Below are positions 1-6,942 of a DNA stretch of 21,073 bases, piece by piece. Below the pieces are notes generated by a model. That model did no database searches. It saw only the letters and a list, made by a program, of their open reading frames with translations, and was not told where the DNA came from. The DNA comes from Bacteroidota bacterium (GTDB lineage Bacteria; Bacteroidota; Bacteroidia; Flavobacteriales; Flavobacteriaceae). Position numbers and translations under genes: made by a program. The stretch covers positions 1 through 21,073 of the forward strand of contig JAEWLN010000131.1 in the NCBI GenBank assembly GCA_023457535.1, in the 5' to 3' direction. The first letter of the stretch is position 1, and every line of letters starts with the position of its first letter.

Positions 1-229
1 TATTGCTGACAATGTATTTCAGCGAGGTGACGCGCAGGGTTTCCAATTGGGATGTAGGCCCGTTGGGTGCGTTCAGGATCAGGTCGTTCCCCGCAAAAGA
101 ATTGTCGTATTCGATGTTGAGGCTGCCGGTGCCGGATGTGTCGGTAAGCAGCGCGTCGTCACTATGGTTACAGCCGGGCAATAGCAGGGCCGCTGCCAGG
201 GTGGCAATCAATTTTATTGAAGTTTTCAT
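1..229 (-). CDS. MbnP-like lipoprotein, N-terminal part
   Basis: Reading from ATG at 229 leftwards gives 76 residues that stay open to the window edge, so the gene is partial. It begins MKTSIKLIATLAAALLLPGC, a lipoprotein signal with the acylated cysteine at residue 20. The mature part contains GSLNIEYDNSFAGNDLILN and later TSLKYIVSN, which resemble the start of the MbnP family (periplasmic proteins associated with copper and methanobactin in other bacteria, usually next to a di-haem peroxidase-like partner). It lies 67 nt downstream of the Cys-rich gene at 297-662 on the same strand and is probably co-transcribed. The family call rests on the short N-terminal match only; a metal role is inferred, not shown. 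Confidence 0.6.
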   Translation of the reverse strand, partial: MKTSIKLIATLAAALLLPGCNHSDDALLTDTSGTGSLNIEYDNSFAGNDLILNAPNGPTSQLETLRVTSLKYIVSN

Positions 230-296
230 GAGATGTTGTTTAATTTTGGATAAATGGATGCGGCGCCCGGGTAGGCGCGCAGAAAATCACGGTAAA

Positions 297-662
297 TCAA
301 ACAACGGCGCACGGCGGACGGAAGACCTCACAGCTTCCTTGCAACAGGTAGGTGTTGTCATACGCATCAACCGGTCGGATGGAGAAGAAAACAAGGTGAA
401 GCGCATCGGTTACGCGCACGGTGTAAAAAAACAAATCAAGGGTTTCAAGATGCTTTTTATCGGGTGAAAACGGTTTTTGTGAATCGGACTCCTTGGCCAT
501 TTGCTTGATCAGGTAGCATTTGCCGTTGCATTTCATCTCGACTTTATCTTTGTTCTCACACAGTGTCCCGGCAATATAATCGTAGTTGAATGCATACTCG
601 ATGACCGGAAACAACGGCTTGAGCAAGACAGACAAACACAATAAAAGCGCAAGATTTTTCAC
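297..662 (-). CDS. small Cys-rich envelope protein, conserved in Bacteroidota
   Basis: 121 residues starting with GTG at 662; an in-frame TAA just upstream makes this the first usable start. An N-terminal hydrophobic stretch (about residues 3-22) looks like a signal peptide or anchor. Six cysteines are present, including C35 in LCENK and C45/C49 in the motif CNGKCYL, followed by KQM. I recognise the layout (LCxNKxK..MKCNGKC.L.KQ) as that of a conserved Bacteroidota hypothetical protein, but know no function for it. The CxxxC pair and the following MbnP-like lipoprotein suggest a metal- or redox-linked role in the envelope; that is inference. A TAAATTTG box ends 4 nt before the start codon. 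Confidence 0.65.
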   Translation of the reverse strand: MKNLALLLCLSVLLKPLFPVIEYAFNYDYIAGTLCENKDKVEMKCNGKCYLIKQMAKESDSQKPFSPDKKHLETLDLFFYTVRVTDALHLVFFSIRPVDAYDNTYLLQGSCEVFRPPCAVV

Positions 663-784
663 GGCACAAATTTAACGAACAAAAAAACAACCCCGTATGT
701 TAATTTAGAATTAAAAAATATTTAGCTTTAAACTTTCAAAAAACGAAAACGTCTTACGGCAAAATTTTTAAAAAACGATATAAC

Positions 785-1234
785 ATGAAAAAATTAATTT
801 TTGGCGCGATGCTGATGATCGGAATGACCACATTTGCGCAAGAGGGAAAACCACTGACCAAACGTGCTCCAGTTACCGCCGAGCAACGCGAAAAACGCGA
901 GCAGGACCAGCTTAAGAAAATGACGTCAGACCTTAACCTGGATGCCAACCAGCAAAAGGCGCTTGCCGAAGTGCTCAATGAGCGTTCGCAAAAACGCGAG
1001 GCGTTCCAGAATGAACATCTGGCAAACAAAGAGAAGGGCGTAAAAATGACACCGGAACAACGCAAGGAGCGCCGTGCACAAATGGAAGCTTTCCGCGATG
1101 AGCAGGATGCCAAAATCAAGAAAATTCTCAGAGCTGACCAATTGACGCAATGGGAAAAGATGAAAGCTGAGGAGAAAGAGAATCGGCTGGCAAAAAGGCA
1201 ACGAAAAGCCGGTCCGGTTCAAAAATCAGAATAA
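785..1234 (+). CDS. secreted Spy/CpxP-like helical protein
   Basis: 149 residues. Residues 1-19 form a signal peptide (MKKLIFGAMLMIGMTTFAQ). The rest is almost all charged helix with repeated EQREKRE and EQRKERR motifs, and two LTxxQ-like segments (LNLDANQQKAL and LRADQLTQW), which resemble the Spy/CpxP family of small periplasmic chaperones and stress sensors. No metal-binding cluster is obvious. It is transcribed away from the Cys-rich gene at 662 and is 70 nt upstream of another small secreted protein. Membership of the Spy-like group is likely from composition and motif spacing, but such sequences are low in information. Confidence 0.6.
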   Translation: MKKLIFGAMLMIGMTTFAQEGKPLTKRAPVTAEQREKREQDQLKKMTSDLNLDANQQKALAEVLNERSQKREAFQNEHLANKEKGVKMTPEQRKERRAQMEAFRDEQDAKIKKILRADQLTQWEKMKAEEKENRLAKRQRKAGPVQKSE

Positions 1235-1248
1235 CTTTAAATTTTATT

Positions 1249-1278
1249 TTGCTGTCTGGCAAAAATAAATTAGATTTG
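1249..1278 (+). promoter_or_regulatory. Bacteroidota-type promoter (-33/-7)
   Basis: TTG at 1249-1251 and TAGATTTG at 1271-1278 are separated by exactly 19 nt, matching the Bacteroidota sigma factor consensus TTG-N19-TAnnTTTG in full. It lies after the stop of the 785-1234 gene, and predicts a transcript starting near 1284 with a leader of about 20 nt before the ATG at 1305. So the 1305 gene has its own promoter. Confidence 0.75.
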
Positions 1279-1304
1279 GTTGTTAATTTTTTAAAAACCA
1301 TACC

Positions 1305-1628
1305 ATGAGAAAGCTTATTGCTGTCGTAACCCTGATGCTCGCGTTCAGCGCTTCGGCTCAGGCACAGGATAAAAAATCCAACCACAACGATGCCGCGCAG
1401 AAAGACGTTGCCGCCCTGATTGAAAAAGTACAGGTTGATCAAACGCTAAAGCAGGACATGTACACCTTGATGGTGATGAAACACGAAATGCTTGCATCGG
1501 CCAAGTCGCCGGCAGAAAAGCAGAAAGTTTCTGAAATGGTGGAACACAAAATTCTTTCGGGGGTGTCAAAAGAGCAGCAAAAAGCACTCAAAGACAATCC
1601 GACATTGCTTAAGCAATTATCGCACTAA
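1305..1628 (+). CDS. small secreted hypothetical protein
   Basis: 107 residues. MRKLIAVVTLMLAFSASAQA is a clear signal peptide, cut probably after AQA at residue 20. The mature part is about 87 residues, rich in Lys, Gln and Met, and predicted mostly helical, with no cysteines and no motif I recognise. The gene follows a consensus promoter at 1249-1278 and ends just before a bidirectional terminator. It is 70 nt from the preceding Spy-like gene and similar in style, so both could be small periplasmic stress proteins, but I cannot assign a function. Confidence 0.6.
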   Translation: MRKLIAVVTLMLAFSASAQAQDKKSNHNDAAQKDVAALIEKVQVDQTLKQDMYTLMVMKHEMLASAKSPAEKQKVSEMVEHKILSGVSKEQQKALKDNPTLLKQLSH

Positions 1629-1646
1629 GGTATAAAACCATACAAA

Positions 1647-1670
1647 AAAGCCCACTTCATCGTGGGCTTT
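1647..1670. terminator. bidirectional intrinsic terminator
   Basis: AAAGCCCAC (1647-1655) pairs perfectly with GTGGGCTTT (1662-1670) around a 6-nt loop. It sits between the convergent 1305-1628 gene and hemL, with A runs on the left and T-rich sequence on the right, so it can serve both. Confidence 0.85.
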
Positions 1671-1675
1671 GTTAT

Positions 1676-2962
1676 TTATAATAGGTGGGCAACTTTGTCC
1701 ACCGCATTGATGGTAAAATCAAGATCTTCGTAACTCAGCGCATCGGAAATAAACCAAGTTTCATACGCGGACGGCGCGATGTAAACGCCTTCGCAAAGCA
1801 AACCATGGAAAAAGGCGCGAAAGCGTTCGTTATCGCCTTTGGCCGCCGTTTTGAAATCCACAACCGGTTCGGCGTCGAAATGCACAGAGATCATCGATCC
1901 TACGCGGTTGATCGTAAATTCGATATCATGTCGGCCAAGTGCCTCGCGGATGCCATTCTCAAGATACGCCGTCTTGGCCTCGAGTCGCGAAAAAACGTCA
2001 CGGTCTTGATCCAAAGCCTGCAGCATCGCAAGCCCGGCCGCCATCGCAAGCGGATTGCCCGACAGGGTTCCTGCCTGATACACCGGCCCCACAGGCGCGA
2101 GATAGTTCATAATTTCGTTGCGCGCGGCAAATGCGCCAACGGGAAGCCCGCCGCCAATAACTTTACCGAACGTGACAATATCGGCGCGAACGTCAAACAA
2201 TTCCTGCGCACCGCCCCGGGCCAGTCGGAATCCCGTCATGACCTCGTCAAAAATCAGCAATATTCCGTGGTCATTGCATAATTTACGCAAACCCTGTAAA
2301 AAACCTTGCTGTGGCGGAACACAACCCATGTTGCCGGCCACGGGTTCAATAATGATCGCGGCAATTTCGTTTTTGTTGGCTTCGAGAAGATCCGAAACCT
2401 GGCCCAAATCATTATAATGCCCGAGCAACGTGTCTTTGGCCGTACCCTGGGTTACACCCGGACTGTTTGGCGACCCGAACGTTACCGCACCGCTGCCTGC
2501 CTGAATCAAAAAAGCGTCCGAATGTCCGTGATAGCAACCGGCGAATTTGACGATCTTGTCGCGTCCGGTAAAACCACGCGCGAGCCGTATCGCGCTCATA
2601 CAGGCTTCTGTTCCTGAATTGACAAAACGGATTTTATCAATATGCGGCACCATCGACACCGCAAGGGCGGCGATTTGGGTTTCGAGTTCGGTGGGCATCC
2701 CAAATGAGGTCCCGAGCCTGGCGCGCCCGATCACGGCGTCTACAACCGGATCATACGCGTGGCCCAAAATCATCGGCCCCCAGGAATTGATGTAATCGAT
2801 CAGCCGATTGCCGTCTTCATCAAAAAGATAGGCACCTTTGGCACTTTTGGCGAACACCGGCGTTCCTCCTACTGATTTGAACGCGCGGACAGGCGAATTC
2901 ACACCGCCAGGAATAACTTGTTCAGCTTCGGCAAAAAGCCGGCTGCTCCGTTCGTATAACAT
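1676..2962 (-). CDS. hemL: glutamate-1-semialdehyde 2,1-aminomutase
   Basis: PLP enzyme that converts glutamate-1-semialdehyde to 5-aminolevulinate, the committed precursor of haem and other tetrapyrroles in the C5 pathway. The 428-residue product starting MLYERSSRLFAEAEQVIPGGVNSPVRAF matches the family length of about 425-430. The PLP lysine is in DIVTFGKVIGGGLPVGAF (K267), and NSGTEACMSAIRLAR and FDEVMTGFR are the usual cofactor-pocket motifs. The open frame extends upstream to 3001, but the start at 2962 fits the family N-terminus and lies 1 nt after the TAA of the preceding gene, suggesting translational coupling. It is the last gene of a three-gene minus-strand unit ending at the terminator 1647-1670. 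Confidence 0.95.
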   Translation of the reverse strand: MLYERSSRLFAEAEQVIPGGVNSPVRAFKSVGGTPVFAKSAKGAYLFDEDGNRLIDYINSWGPMILGHAYDPVVDAVIGRARLGTSFGMPTELETQIAALAVSMVPHIDKIRFVNSGTEACMSAIRLARGFTGRDKIVKFAGCYHGHSDAFLIQAGSGAVTFGSPNSPGVTQGTAKDTLLGHYNDLGQVSDLLEANKNEIAAIIIEPVAGNMGCVPPQQGFLQGLRKLCNDHGILLIFDEVMTGFRLARGGAQELFDVRADIVTFGKVIGGGLPVGAFAARNEIMNYLAPVGPVYQAGTLSGNPLAMAAGLAMLQALDQDRDVFSRLEAKTAYLENGIREALGRHDIEFTINRVGSMISVHFDAEPVVDFKTAAKGDNERFRAFFHGLLCEGVYIAPSAYETWFISDALSYEDLDFTINAVDKVAHLL

Positions 2963-2963
2963 A

Positions 2964-3953
2964 TTATCTGACTTTAAGACTTTGCCCGATGGAGATGGCA
3001 TTGTCGATGATGTTGTTTTTGCGGCGCAATTCGTCCACAGAAATATTGAATTTTTTTGAGATTGAATACAGCGTGTCGCCCTGACTTACCTGATACAGAT
3101 CGGAGTCGGCGATGATCGGTTCCTTGCCCGATTGCAAAATGGACGGTTGTTTTCCCGTCGGAATATACTGCCTCCCGAGCACCTCTGCGTCATATTGCGC
3201 CAATTGGTAGCGCTCGATAATTCCGATCAATTTCTCCGGGTATCTCGGGTCAGTAGCATAACCCGCTGCTTTGAGTCCTTTTGCCCATGCGGCATAATCG
3301 TCTTTTCCGAGCAAAAACAATCCGGCATAACGCGTGCGCGAGGTCAGGAATTGCGAATGATCGCGGTACGATTCGCTCGGATCCTCGTATTGGCGAAAAC
3401 ATTCCTGCGCTTCGTCATCATCGTAACGCACACTCGGACCGTTCCATTCTTTATGGCATTTGATTCCAAAATGATTGTTGGCCAGAATGCTCAGCGGCCC
3501 TGTCCCTGACCCGGACTCCAGTATTCCCTGCCCGAGCGTGATACTGGCCGGAATTCCGTACTGCACCATGTTGTTTTTGGCAATGTCCTTATACGTGCCG
3601 ATGTAATCGTAAACCATCGCCGTGGTAACCTTGACGCGTGTCGTGGCTTCTAAAATCTCTTCTTTGGAATAAACAGTCGAATTTCCCGAGGATTTTTCAC
3701 GCGCGGCTTCATACTTTTCTTCAATTTTCTGCAAATCCGGGTTTTGGCCTGATTTAGAGATGGGTTTGTTTGGCGTGACGCGCCTGTTTTGCGGCGCAGG
3801 CTTTTTGTAAGGTGTTTTTTTTGCGGCAGACCGGCTTGCTACCGAAGTATTGGGTTTGCGCGCTACGGGTTTCTTGGTCCGGACGACCGGTTGGCTTGAA
3901 TTACACGCGACCACAAGCAAGGCGGTCAGCAAAAGCATCAGTTTTTTAATCAT
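2964..3953 (-). CDS. glucosaminidase (GH73) lipoprotein with LysM domain
   Basis: 329 residues. MIKKLMLLLTALLVVAC is a lipoprotein signal with Cys17 as the acylation site. A basic, Pro/Lys-rich linker (about 20-70) leads to a mannosyl-glycoprotein endo-beta-N-acetylglucosaminidase-like domain (about 108-255) with the motif LGQGILESGSGTGPLS, where E146 is the expected catalytic acid, followed by NNHFGIKC. A LysM peptidoglycan-binding domain (about 286-328, YQVSQGDTLYSISKKFNIS) ends the protein. The likely role is peptidoglycan cleavage at the inner face of the outer membrane during growth or division. Its ATG overlaps the end of the upstream gene by 8 nt (ATGATTAA), and hemL starts 1 nt after its stop. 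Confidence 0.92.
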   Translation of the reverse strand: MIKKLMLLLTALLVVACNSSQPVVRTKKPVARKPNTSVASRSAAKKTPYKKPAPQNRRVTPNKPISKSGQNPDLQKIEEKYEAAREKSSGNSTVYSKEEILEATTRVKVTTAMVYDYIGTYKDIAKNNMVQYGIPASITLGQGILESGSGTGPLSILANNHFGIKCHKEWNGPSVRYDDDEAQECFRQYEDPSESYRDHSQFLTSRTRYAGLFLLGKDDYAAWAKGLKAAGYATDPRYPEKLIGIIERYQLAQYDAEVLGRQYIPTGKQPSILQSGKEPIIADSDLYQVSQGDTLYSISKKFNISVDELRRKNNIIDNAISIGQSLKVR

Positions 3954-4842
3954 AATCTATTGTCGGTAGGTTCTTACTTTTTAAGACGCTGTTCATCCCG
4001 GGAATGCCTTGCTGCCCTCCGGTATGGATCGCCAAAATGCGCGCGCCATCGGGAAAATAACCGTTCGCGATTTTATCCATAACGCCAAACATCATCTTTC
4101 CCGTATACAACGGATCGAGCAAAATCCCATGTTGGCGTTTGAACGCGTTGATAAAACCGATGAGCGGGGCGTCCACTTTGCCGTATCCGCCAAAATGATA
4201 ATCGGAAATCACGGTCGCGCGCGGCATTGAAGCAAATTTACAAATTTCAGACGGCAGAAAATCCCCCTTGAGTGCCGCAAAACCCAAAACTTGTTGACAG
4301 GGTTTCACAGCCCGCATCAATCCCGCCATTGTCCCGCCAGTTCCCACCGGACAGCAGATAAAATCGTAAGCATTGTCGTTCGTTGTTAATATTTCTTCGC
4401 ATCCGAGCACGGCCAATTCATTGGTCCCGCCCTCCGGGATCAGATAGAAATCCCCAAACTTGTCGCGCAACTGCCCAATGAACGCTTCACCGGATTTTTG
4501 ACGGTAAGTCCCGCGCGTAACAAATTCCAAATGCATTCCCGATTCAACCGCGGTTTCCAACGTCGGATTCAGCGCCGTTTGCGATGCCAGTTCCTCGCCA
4601 CGGATCACGCCTATGGTTTTAAATCCTTCCAACTGCCCGGCGGCCGCTACGGCGGCGATGTGATTGGAAAACGCACCGCCAAAGGTGAGCAATGTGGTCA
4701 AGCCTTGCCTGCGTGCCTCGGCGAGATTGTATTTAAGCTTTCGGAATTTGTTTCCCGAAACCGTAGGATGCAGCAAATCTTCGCGTTTGACCGAAAGTGA
4801 AACGCGGGCACCGAGATCCAGCAACTGATTAAAACTTTGCAC
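3946..4842 (-). CDS. ACC deaminase / D-cysteine desulfhydrase family enzyme
   Basis: 298 residues of the fold-type II PLP family that includes 1-aminocyclopropane-1-carboxylate deaminase and D-cysteine desulfhydrase. VKREDLLHPTVSGNKFRKLKYNL near the N-terminus holds the expected PLP lysine (K32 in SGNK), followed by TFGGAFSNHIAAVAAAG, and CCPVGTGGTMAGL forms the phosphate-binding loop. It is shorter than the usual 320-340 residues, mainly at the N-terminus. The start is GTG at 4842; an in-frame TAA three codons upstream excludes a longer frame. Substrate cannot be told from sequence; D-cysteine or a related D-amino acid is more likely than ACC for a free-living flavobacterium. It heads the unit with the GH73 lipoprotein and hemL. 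Confidence 0.85.
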   Translation of the reverse strand: MQSFNQLLDLGARVSLSVKREDLLHPTVSGNKFRKLKYNLAEARRQGLTTLLTFGGAFSNHIAAVAAAGQLEGFKTIGVIRGEELASQTALNPTLETAVESGMHLEFVTRGTYRQKSGEAFIGQLRDKFGDFYLIPEGGTNELAVLGCEEILTTNDNAYDFICCPVGTGGTMAGLMRAVKPCQQVLGFAALKGDFLPSEICKFASMPRATVISDYHFGGYGKVDAPLIGFINAFKRQHGILLDPLYTGKMMFGVMDKIANGYFPDGARILAIHTGGQQGIPGMNSVLKSKNLPTIDYD

Positions 4843-4846
4843 GGTG

Positions 4847-4876
4847 CAAAATTACCATATTCCATAAAAAAAGCAG
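4847..4876 (-). promoter_or_regulatory. candidate promoter for the 4842 gene
   Basis: On the minus strand TAATTTTG (4854-4847) matches the -7 consensus TAnnTTTG. Nineteen nt upstream is CTG (4876-4874), two of three matches to the -33 TTG. The box ends only 4 nt before the GTG start codon, so the transcript would begin at or next to the start codon. The -33 lies inside the terminator hairpin of the upstream gene. Confidence 0.4.
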
Positions 4877-4891
4877 CCTTTCGACTGCTTT
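4864..4891 (-). terminator. intrinsic terminator of the T9SS gene
   Basis: Read on the minus strand, AAAGCAG and CTGCTTT form a 7-bp stem around an 8-nt loop and are followed by a run of seven T. It lies 24 nt past the stop codon of the 4915-6750 gene and separates it from the ACC deaminase unit. Confidence 0.85.
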
Positions 4892-4914
4892 GTTGTAATG
4901 GTAATCGGGCAAGG

Positions 4915-6750
4915 TTATTTCCCGGTATGAAAAATACTTATTTTTTTAGCAAATGGCTTGTTGTCGGCCGTCAGAATCTTGACGATATACACCGATTCGG
5001 CCAAACCTGAAGTTGGGAACACATGATTTTCAGAAGTCCCAAGTTGCTTTTTGGAAAAAATCTGCTTTCCTGCCACGTCAAATAGGGTGACCGATTGAAC
5101 ATCCAAACGGCCCGGGTTGGAAACCGTCAGCATTTGCCGGTCGTTGTTCTGAAAAACCGCGAATGCATCCGATGCCAGCGCGTCATCCGCACCCAGCAGC
5201 CCGTCGACAAATGTAATTTCATATTGCGTGTGATTCGTTCCGGGTTGCACCGTGAATTCGTAATCGGAATTTTTGATATCGTAATACATGTCCGATAATT
5301 TGTCGTGCAGATAAACGTGTTCGGCCTGTTCAAAATTGAGCATTTCTGCAGCGCGGATACGGAAAGACGCCGGAATATTGGCTTTGAGGCCAATCGGGAT
5401 TCTTTTGTGGGCGTCAAAATCGATGACCGATATTACATAAGGTTGATCGTCGATGACAAAATACATATCTACATCGGTCTGGTCCGGCGATTTGGCATCC
5501 ATACCGGGTTGTGCGCCGTCCGATGCGCCGTCGATCATCACCAGCGCAGTTTCCTTGACCGCGGTGTTGTTGAGCAATGTGCGGAACCTGATTTGCGGGG
5601 CCGGAGCCGTGCTTACCGTTTTGTAATCCCAACCTGCCACCGATTGGATTTCCGGCAAAAATCCGGAATTGTCTGCATTAGCGTTGCGATTGAACTCCGA
5701 ATAGGCACCTTCTTTCATATACACGCGGAAATTATTGCTCATCGTAGCTGTACCGTTTACCGCGCCTTCAACCATAAATCCTTGTCCGATCGGGCTGAAC
5801 CTGCGCTCGAAAACCTGGCCCGTGCCCGTGGCGCCCAATTGCGTTCCGGCGCCGTCGTACGCATAAAACGTAGGCGGCAGGTACACGCCCATATAACCGT
5901 GCGTCGGATCTGTAACGCCGCCTGAAGCCAGTGGCGAATAGGTTCCGTAACCGCCTTTATACGACGCGATCAAATGTGAATTGGTCGAAGGATCCTGTTC
6001 CCAGAAATACGCCACCTGCGTCGTGTTGGTCGCCGCGAGCAAAAATGCCTTGAGGTCGATGGCCGACGGATACGGATTGCCGGTCAGCGTCAATTTTCCC
6101 GCGCCGACGTTGATCAGAATACTACCATCGTTGGGCTTGCCGCGAAAATCGTAACGTTGCGCACTGCCGGGATTATTGGTTTGGCCGGCGTCAGTGTAGC
6201 TATTGTCCGCACCGGAAGTGCCTTTCATCGTAAAACCCTCTCCGGCGCCAATATTGGGTAGCGCGCTCGAGGCATTGACCCATTCGCTGTAATTGGCCGA
6301 CGAGAGAAACTTAAACACCCAGCGGTTGGCAATGGCCAGCGGATTGGCTGTTCCGTTTTGCCCGGTTCCGAGCAGGGTTGCCGGCGTGCTGTTCAGGTTA
6401 TCGGTGGGCTGGTGCAGCATTGAAACGCTGAAACTGGAATTGCCCGGCGCAGCATTGGCCTCACCCACAGGCGAACACCAGTAATTGTACGCGAAGTTGT
6501 TAACCGTCCCTTCCTGGAATACCGACAATTTACCGGCCCCTTTATTCGAAGACGACCCTGTAGTGCCTTGTAGCAATTGCGCCTCGTTGCGCAGTAAAAT
6601 GTTGCCGTTGGTTTGCAAATCGATGTCCTGCTTGACATATACCATGCGGTTATCGACGTAAACGTAGCTGTTCGGGCTTACAAAAACCTGCGCCTGCACG
6701 GCCGATGAAGCGAACAACGAAGTGAGACAAATGCGGAATAATACATTCAT
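4915..6750 (-). CDS. T9SS-secreted surface protein with type A sorting domain
   Basis: 611 residues from ATG at 6750. The open frame runs to 6825, but MNVLFRICLTSLFASSAVQAQ at this start is a standard Sec signal peptide, and the 25 upstream residues are not signal-like. The mature protein is Gly/Asn/Thr-rich and beta-strand-rich, with YNYWCSPVG and GAGEGFTMKGTSG motifs common in large flavobacterial surface proteins. The last ~75 residues (LTVSNPGRLDVQSVTLFDVAGKQIFSKK to AKKISIFHTGK) look like a type A sorting domain of the type IX secretion system, so the product should be exported across the outer membrane and attached to the surface or released. No catalytic motif is visible; the role may be adhesive or structural. 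It is divergent from the surface protein at 6943. Confidence 0.85.
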   Translation of the reverse strand: MNVLFRICLTSLFASSAVQAQVFVSPNSYVYVDNRMVYVKQDIDLQTNGNILLRNEAQLLQGTTGSSSNKGAGKLSVFQEGTVNNFAYNYWCSPVGEANAAPGNSSFSVSMLHQPTDNLNSTPATLLGTGQNGTANPLAIANRWVFKFLSSANYSEWVNASSALPNIGAGEGFTMKGTSGADNSYTDAGQTNNPGSAQRYDFRGKPNDGSILINVGAGKLTLTGNPYPSAIDLKAFLLAATNTTQVAYFWEQDPSTNSHLIASYKGGYGTYSPLASGGVTDPTHGYMGVYLPPTFYAYDGAGTQLGATGTGQVFERRFSPIGQGFMVEGAVNGTATMSNNFRVYMKEGAYSEFNRNANADNSGFLPEIQSVAGWDYKTVSTAPAPQIRFRTLLNNTAVKETALVMIDGASDGAQPGMDAKSPDQTDVDMYFVIDDQPYVISVIDFDAHKRIPIGLKANIPASFRIRAAEMLNFEQAEHVYLHDKLSDMYYDIKNSDYEFTVQPGTNHTQYEITFVDGLLGADDALASDAFAVFQNNDRQMLTVSNPGRLDVQSVTLFDVAGKQIFSKKQLGTSENHVFPTSGLAESVYIVKILTADNKPFAKKISIFHTGK

Positions 6751-6942
6751 AATTAGTGGTATCTGATCGGTAAAATTAAAAAAAATATCAAGGTTTCGAC
6801 GGCAATCGTGCGAATTATTGCTCAAAATAGTTAAAGTATGCCATTCATCCGTTTTTGAGGTCGCTCGTCGACAAAATGATAAGAATTTGTTTACAATTAA
6901 GTACGTTTATCGCCGATACCACATTTCACAAACCAAACAAAC

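Noticed and set aside
263..278. GCGCC/GGCGC hairpin between the Cys-rich gene and the MbnP-like gene as a terminator
   Set aside because: The stem is 5 bp with no T run on the minus strand, and the downstream gene is probably in the same operon.
3..467. 154-codon plus-strand open frame
   Set aside because: It is antisense to the MbnP-like lipoprotein and the Cys-rich gene, both of which have signal sequences and family motifs; its own product has neither.
6902..6909. TACGTTTA as a -7 promoter box for the 6943 gene
   Set aside because: The nearest TTG is only 12 nt upstream instead of 19, and the last base does not match.
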